The position numbers were made by a program, and so were the translations under genes. Of a DNA stretch of 48,005 nt, positions 45,697 through 48,005 are shown piece by piece. A model generated the notes under the pieces. The model had not been told where the DNA came from and searched no databases. It saw only the letters and a list, made by a program, of their open reading frames with translations. This DNA comes from a virus. Where the stretch lies: the IMG/VR virus record IMGVR_UViG_3300036857_000362, positions 1 to 48,005 of that record; one strand, written 5' to 3'. Positions within the stretch are counted from its first letter, which is position 1. Each line of letters opens with the position of its first letter.

Positions 45697-45712
45697 GTGA
45701 TGGTACCACAAC
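45697..45712. promoter_or_regulatory. Palindromic operator candidate for the RHH regulator
   Basis: GTGATGGTACCACAAC has an 8-bp perfect core, TGGTACCA (45701-45708), with symmetric GT/AC ends. It lies 5-20 nt upstream of the RHH start where a ribosome site would be, and no Shine-Dalgarno is visible, so the mRNA may be nearly leaderless or translation low. A leftward -10 (TACCAT) overlaps the palindrome. Confidence 0.5.
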
Positions 45713-45726
45713 CAAAGCCACCAGAA

Positions 45727-45742
45727 ACGGGGGCGACCCCGT
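45727..45742 (-). terminator. Leftward rho-independent terminator
   Basis: Read leftward: ACGGGG, TCGC loop, CCCCGT, then TTTCTGG. This 6-bp stem with a short T-run lies between the terminase-small-candidate operon and the RHH gene, so the RHH gene must start from a promoter in the 35 nt between them. Confidence 0.6.
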
Positions 45743-45886
45743 AGCCGCAGAGAGGCTCCCCGGCGGGTTACTGTCGGGGCCGTCGCGGGCGCGGAGGGGT
45801 GCCCCCCGGCCCCCTCTTTCGCGCGCGATACGCGGCCGCGACACGGCCGTGCGATCCGCGATCGTGTCCTTGCCCCGGAGGCCCTC

Positions 45887-46543
45887 TCAGCCGGTCTGAG
45901 CCTGGCCCGGCTCAGCCTGGGGCGTGCTCTCCGCCCTCATCCGTTCCCTGCGCTTCAACGCGACCAGTTCCTGCAATTCGTCTGTCGAGAGCGACGCGAG
46001 GTCGGCCGCGTCCAGGGTCGTGCTCTGCTGGATCCGCTCCGTCGGCATGCCGAGTCCCTGGTTCAGCCAGGGGATCAGAGCCTGGGCTGATTTCACGTCC
46101 CCGGAGGCCGCCGCTGTTGCCAGAACATGCAACGCCCGGCGGATCTCGTCGTGCTTCTCCGCGAGCGCCGCAGCGACGACTGCGCGCGTGCCGAGTTGCG
46201 CCAGGGCGGCTTGTTGTTCTGCTGCTTGTTTGCGTTCGGCTGCGAGTCTGGCTTTTGCGTGCCCTCCGGCCGCGGGGCTGGCGCGTCCGTCGTGGACTGA
46301 GCAGATCAGTCGGCCCTGGATGGCGGGCGCTCCGCATCGGCCGCCTGCCGTCGTGGCGGCGACGCAGCGCCGGTACACGGTGTCTTCGGGGCGGGCCGGG
46401 TCGGGCTGGTCGAGGTCGACGCTGTCGTGCGCTCGGACGCCGTCCGGGAAGGCGGGCCAGCCGGGCGGAGCTTGCGTCCTGGTATCCGCACCGTTTTGGT
46501 CGAGATTCGCGTCCTGGCGCTCGTCCTCCGCCCCGTCAGCCAT
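45887..46543 (-). CDS. Terminase small subunit candidate (218 aa)
   Basis: ATG at 46543, overlapping the upstream gene by 8 nt. Residues 58-84 read RRCVAATTAGGRCGAPAIQG, then LICSVHDG: the Cys-x-Thr-Gly-x-Cys...Cys-x2-His knuckle that opens many small terminase subunits of actinobacterial phages (from memory). The rest is helical (residues 95-165) with a C-terminal charged helix (SLSTDELQELVALKRRERMR). It is about 5.2 kb upstream of the large subunit in the same leftward direction, so the assignment is tentative; it could also be a regulator. Confidence 0.55.
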   Translation of the reverse strand: MADGAEDERQDANLDQNGADTRTQAPPGWPAFPDGVRAHDSVDLDQPDPARPEDTVYRRCVAATTAGGRCGAPAIQGRLICSVHDGRASPAAGGHAKARLAAERKQAAEQQAALAQLGTRAVVAAALAEKHDEIRRALHVLATAAASGDVKSAQALIPWLNQGLGMPTERIQQSTTLDAADLASLSTDELQELVALKRRERMRAESTPQAEPGQAQTG

Positions 46544-46862
46544 GCCGGTGGACGTCTGCCCGGTAACGGTTCAGGCCGACCTGGACGGCCGCCTGACGCC
46601 GCTCCGAAGTGTTGATGTCGAGCGAGTGGGCGAGGTCGAGCGCGAGCGCCCTGGCGGCCGCCTCCGGGACGCCGCGGTCGCGCAAGTCCTTGGCGAGGAA
46701 GTCGGCCTGCCAGTCGACGTTCGAGCGGTGCGAGAGGCCGCCGAGGAACGCCCCGGCCCGGGCGGGCTGCTGCAACGCCTCGTGCCCCATCCATCCGAGG
46801 CCGGAGCCTGCAACGTCGGCTGCGGCCCCGACGCCGTTCAGGGCGCCTCGAAGGTCGACCAT
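46536..46862 (-). CDS. Hypothetical protein (108 aa)
   Basis: ATG at 46862, 11 nt after the upstream TAG; CTGGGG is a weak ribosome site. Gly/Ala-rich N-terminal half (LNGVGAAADVAGSGLGWMGH) and helical C-terminal half with DLAHSLDINTSERRQAAVQV and NRYRADVHRHG. No family was recognised. Its last 8 nt overlap the small-terminase-candidate start, so the genes are coupled. Confidence 0.7.
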   Translation of the reverse strand: MVDLRGALNGVGAAADVAGSGLGWMGHEALQQPARAGAFLGGLSHRSNVDWQADFLAKDLRDRGVPEAAARALALDLAHSLDINTSERRQAAVQVGLNRYRADVHRHG

Positions 46863-46873
46863 CCCCAGGGATT

Positions 46874-47173
46874 CTACTGCGTTCGAGCGCCGCAGACAGG
46901 GCAGCGAGGGCCGTCGACGAAGTCGCCGCAGCCTCCGCACACGGGGGCGATGAACGGGTCTGTGAACCGCGGCCTCCCGCCTTGGCGGCGCCCGTGCTCG
47001 GCGCCGTGGCAGTCGAGGCAGAGCCACCTGACGTAGAACGGCCGCGAGTAGTCGGGATGGTGCGCCTGGACGCCCTCGACGCCGCAGTTCTCGCACGCCT
47101 CCGGCGGCTTGACGTCGCCGCTGCGAACAGCGGCGTTCAGGAGCCGCACCGCCTCATCCTGGAGCGATCCCAC
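46874..47173 (-). CDS. Zinc-binding HNH-like protein (99 aa)
   Basis: GTG at 47173. CENCGVEGVQAHHPDYSRPF and WLCLDCHGAEH form a Cys4/His site like HNH or zinc-beta-ribbon proteins (C-x2-C...HH-DY...C-x2-C-H), a pattern I remember from many phage small proteins. A second ribbon, CGGCGDFVDGPRCPVCG, ends the protein. Possibly a nucleic-acid-binding regulator. First gene of the leftward region after the non-coding control region. Confidence 0.78.
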   Translation of the reverse strand: MGSLQDEAVRLLNAAVRSGDVKPPEACENCGVEGVQAHHPDYSRPFYVRWLCLDCHGAEHGRRQGGRPRFTDPFIAPVCGGCGDFVDGPRCPVCGARTQ

Positions 47174-47863
47174 CCGCCCAGCCTAAAAGTTTCGGCCGCA
47201 AATTGCGAACTTTTCCGTTCCCGGGTACGAGCGTTCCCCTTGCGACGGCCGTGCTCTGTAGGCACAGTGGGATCGCACTCGCCAACCACGCGGATCTGGA
47301 GCCACCAGGCTCCCCCGGCTCCCTCATATCCCGGAGCTTCATGTACCCGCCGAAGTCCCGAGTACGCGGCAGGCCCGATCGGTTGATCGCGGAAGCCGTC
47401 CTACGAGCCAGCCTCCGTCATGAGGCCCGCATGCAGTCCGGTGCGGGATCCCACCCTCAGGCGTCGATGAGAGCCACCCGGGCCGTCAGTGTCCGGGAGA
47501 GAGACTCCACATTGATTCAACCTGTGAGGACTGGCTTGACCTGAAGACCGCGACAGCGGGACGCGCTTCGGCGCGTCGAGTGCGCCCGTCCGAGCTTTCA
47601 CAGGTGGGGAGATAAGGCGCCGTCCGCGGCGCCGAAGACACTCGAAACGGAGGCAGTACGCGCCGCCTTCACCAAGCTCCGGCCGGATGCGGCCGGGGCA
47701 GCGCGCAATCTTGCTGCACGAAACGGAACAAGCGCGTACCGCCTTCGGGGCGGGATCGTGGCACCCGGACTAGGCAGCAACACACGACGCCCCGCTTCGG
47801 CCGGGCGTCGTCGTCACCCACCGCCAACGGGGCGGACGGGGGCACCCCACGATCGGAGACACC
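47174..47863. promoter_or_regulatory. About 690-nt non-coding divergent control region with hairpins
   Basis: It lies between leftward and rightward early genes. Contents: a nested AT-rich inverted repeat at 47185-47214; GGAGCC/GGCTCC (47298-47313); a UUCG-capped stem GACGCGC/GCGCGTC (47560-47577); GGCGCC/GGCGCC (47616-47633); CCGGCC/GGCCGG (47679-47696); and the terminal-repeat leader from 47699. A rightward open frame at 47203-47544 has no ribosome site and an unnatural composition. Promoters for both directions should lie here, but none has a clear -35/-10 pair. Confidence 0.6.
47185..47214. promoter_or_regulatory. Nested AT-rich inverted repeat, operator or leftward promoter site
   Basis: AAAAGTT (47185-47191) pairs with AACTTTT (47208-47214), and inside it CGCAAATTGCG (47197-47207) is an 11-bp palindrome. 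It lies 12-41 nt upstream of the leftward GTG at 47173 and is the most AT-rich stretch of the region, so it is a likely regulator-binding or promoter site for the leftward genes. Confidence 0.5.
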
Positions 47864-48005
47864 ATGTCCCGCAAGGACTACAACCTGGTCGCCGCCTCGA
47901 TCCGCGAGGCCCGCGACGATCGCAAGTGCGACGAGCGCGACTCCTGGGGCATCGACATCGCCTCGACGCTCAGCCGCAACCTCGGCGATGAGAACCCGCG
48001 CTTCG
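47699..48005. repeat. Right copy of the terminal repeat, with 165-bp deletion
   Basis: Matches 1-472 from the first base, except that bases equivalent to 137-301 are missing. The junction lies in CCGCCAnCGGGGCG, which is present twice (123-136 and 288-301) in the left copy and once here, exactly as expected for deletion by recombination between short direct repeats. The lost segment holds the 36-residue gene and one leader. Confidence 0.9.
47864..48005 (+). CDS. Partial second copy of the 67-aa early gene
   Basis: ATG at 47864 with GGAGACACC upstream. The first 47 codons match the gene at 331-534 apart from Ile9Val; the window ends before its stop. It is the same gene seen across the contig junction, preceded here by only one leader because of the 165-bp deletion. 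Confidence 0.88.
   Translation, partial: MSRKDYNLVAASIREARDDRKCDERDSWGIDIASTLSRNLGDENPRF

Noticed and set aside
45799-46566. Rightward frame across the small-terminase candidate
   Set aside because: Ser/Arg/Pro-rich shadow; the leftward frame has a recognisable zinc knuckle and coupling.
47203-47544. Rightward 113-codon open frame in the non-coding region
   Set aside because: It lacks a ribosome site, has a low-complexity, Arg/Ser/Pro-rich protein and overlaps several hairpins. A shadow of GC-rich sequence is more likely.

Overview
The window reads as one essentially complete genome of a tailed phage, linearised, with a high-GC host. Host identity is inference: GC-rich codons throughout, many GTG starts, dense stop-start overlaps and small zinc-ribbon proteins all fit an actinobacterial host. 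Bases 1-472 recur at 47699-48005, so the contig closes on itself with a repeat unit of about 47.5-47.7 kb. The two copies differ by a 165-bp deletion that removes one small gene. The virion genes include portal, capsid, adaptor and nozzle candidates plus very large internal proteins. I see no tape measure, sheath or tail-tube gene, which points to a short-tailed (podovirus-like) particle.

Layout. (1) 1-7275, rightward: about 18 small early genes. Most are preceded by a repeated leader made of a hairpin, the core GTCGT..CCCC and an AAAGGAG ribosome site just before ATG. A DUF932-family gene has its own extended -10 promoter. The block ends in an excisionase/MerR-like HTH gene and a bidirectional terminator. 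(2) 7339-7782, leftward: an isolated Pro/Glu/Ala-rich gene and a 300-nt divergent control region. (3) 8083-14881, rightward: the replication block, with a RepA-like ATPase whose 3' end holds a large inverted repeat (origin candidate), an OB-like or unknown protein with a zinc tail, an inserted HNH gene, a Cas4-like nuclease and a chain of tiny zinc-binding proteins. (4) 14882-40670, leftward: the virion block. In transcription order it runs terminase large subunit, portal, scaffold, major capsid, three paralogous tail fibres plus collar-type fibres, adaptor, nozzle, internal/ejection proteins including a 1759-residue protein, and a two-domain peptidoglycan hydrolase. (5) 40694-41398, rightward island: HNH plus a secreted lysozyme-like protein. 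(6) 41458-45692, leftward: DUF7218-like gene, RusA resolvase, CHAP endolysin, several single-membrane-segment micro-proteins, a membrane collagen-like protein and a ribbon-helix-helix regulator. (7) 45887-47173, leftward: terminase small subunit candidate and two small genes, preceded by a roughly 690-nt hairpin-rich non-coding region that leads back to the early block.

How it may work (inference): the early leaders individualise expression of many small host-takeover proteins. Replication relies on a phage helicase/initiator, nuclease and resolvase with a host polymerase, since no DNA or RNA polymerase was found. No integrase was found, so the phage may be strictly lytic despite the excisionase-like HTH. 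No CRISPR array, tRNA or insertion sequence was recognised.
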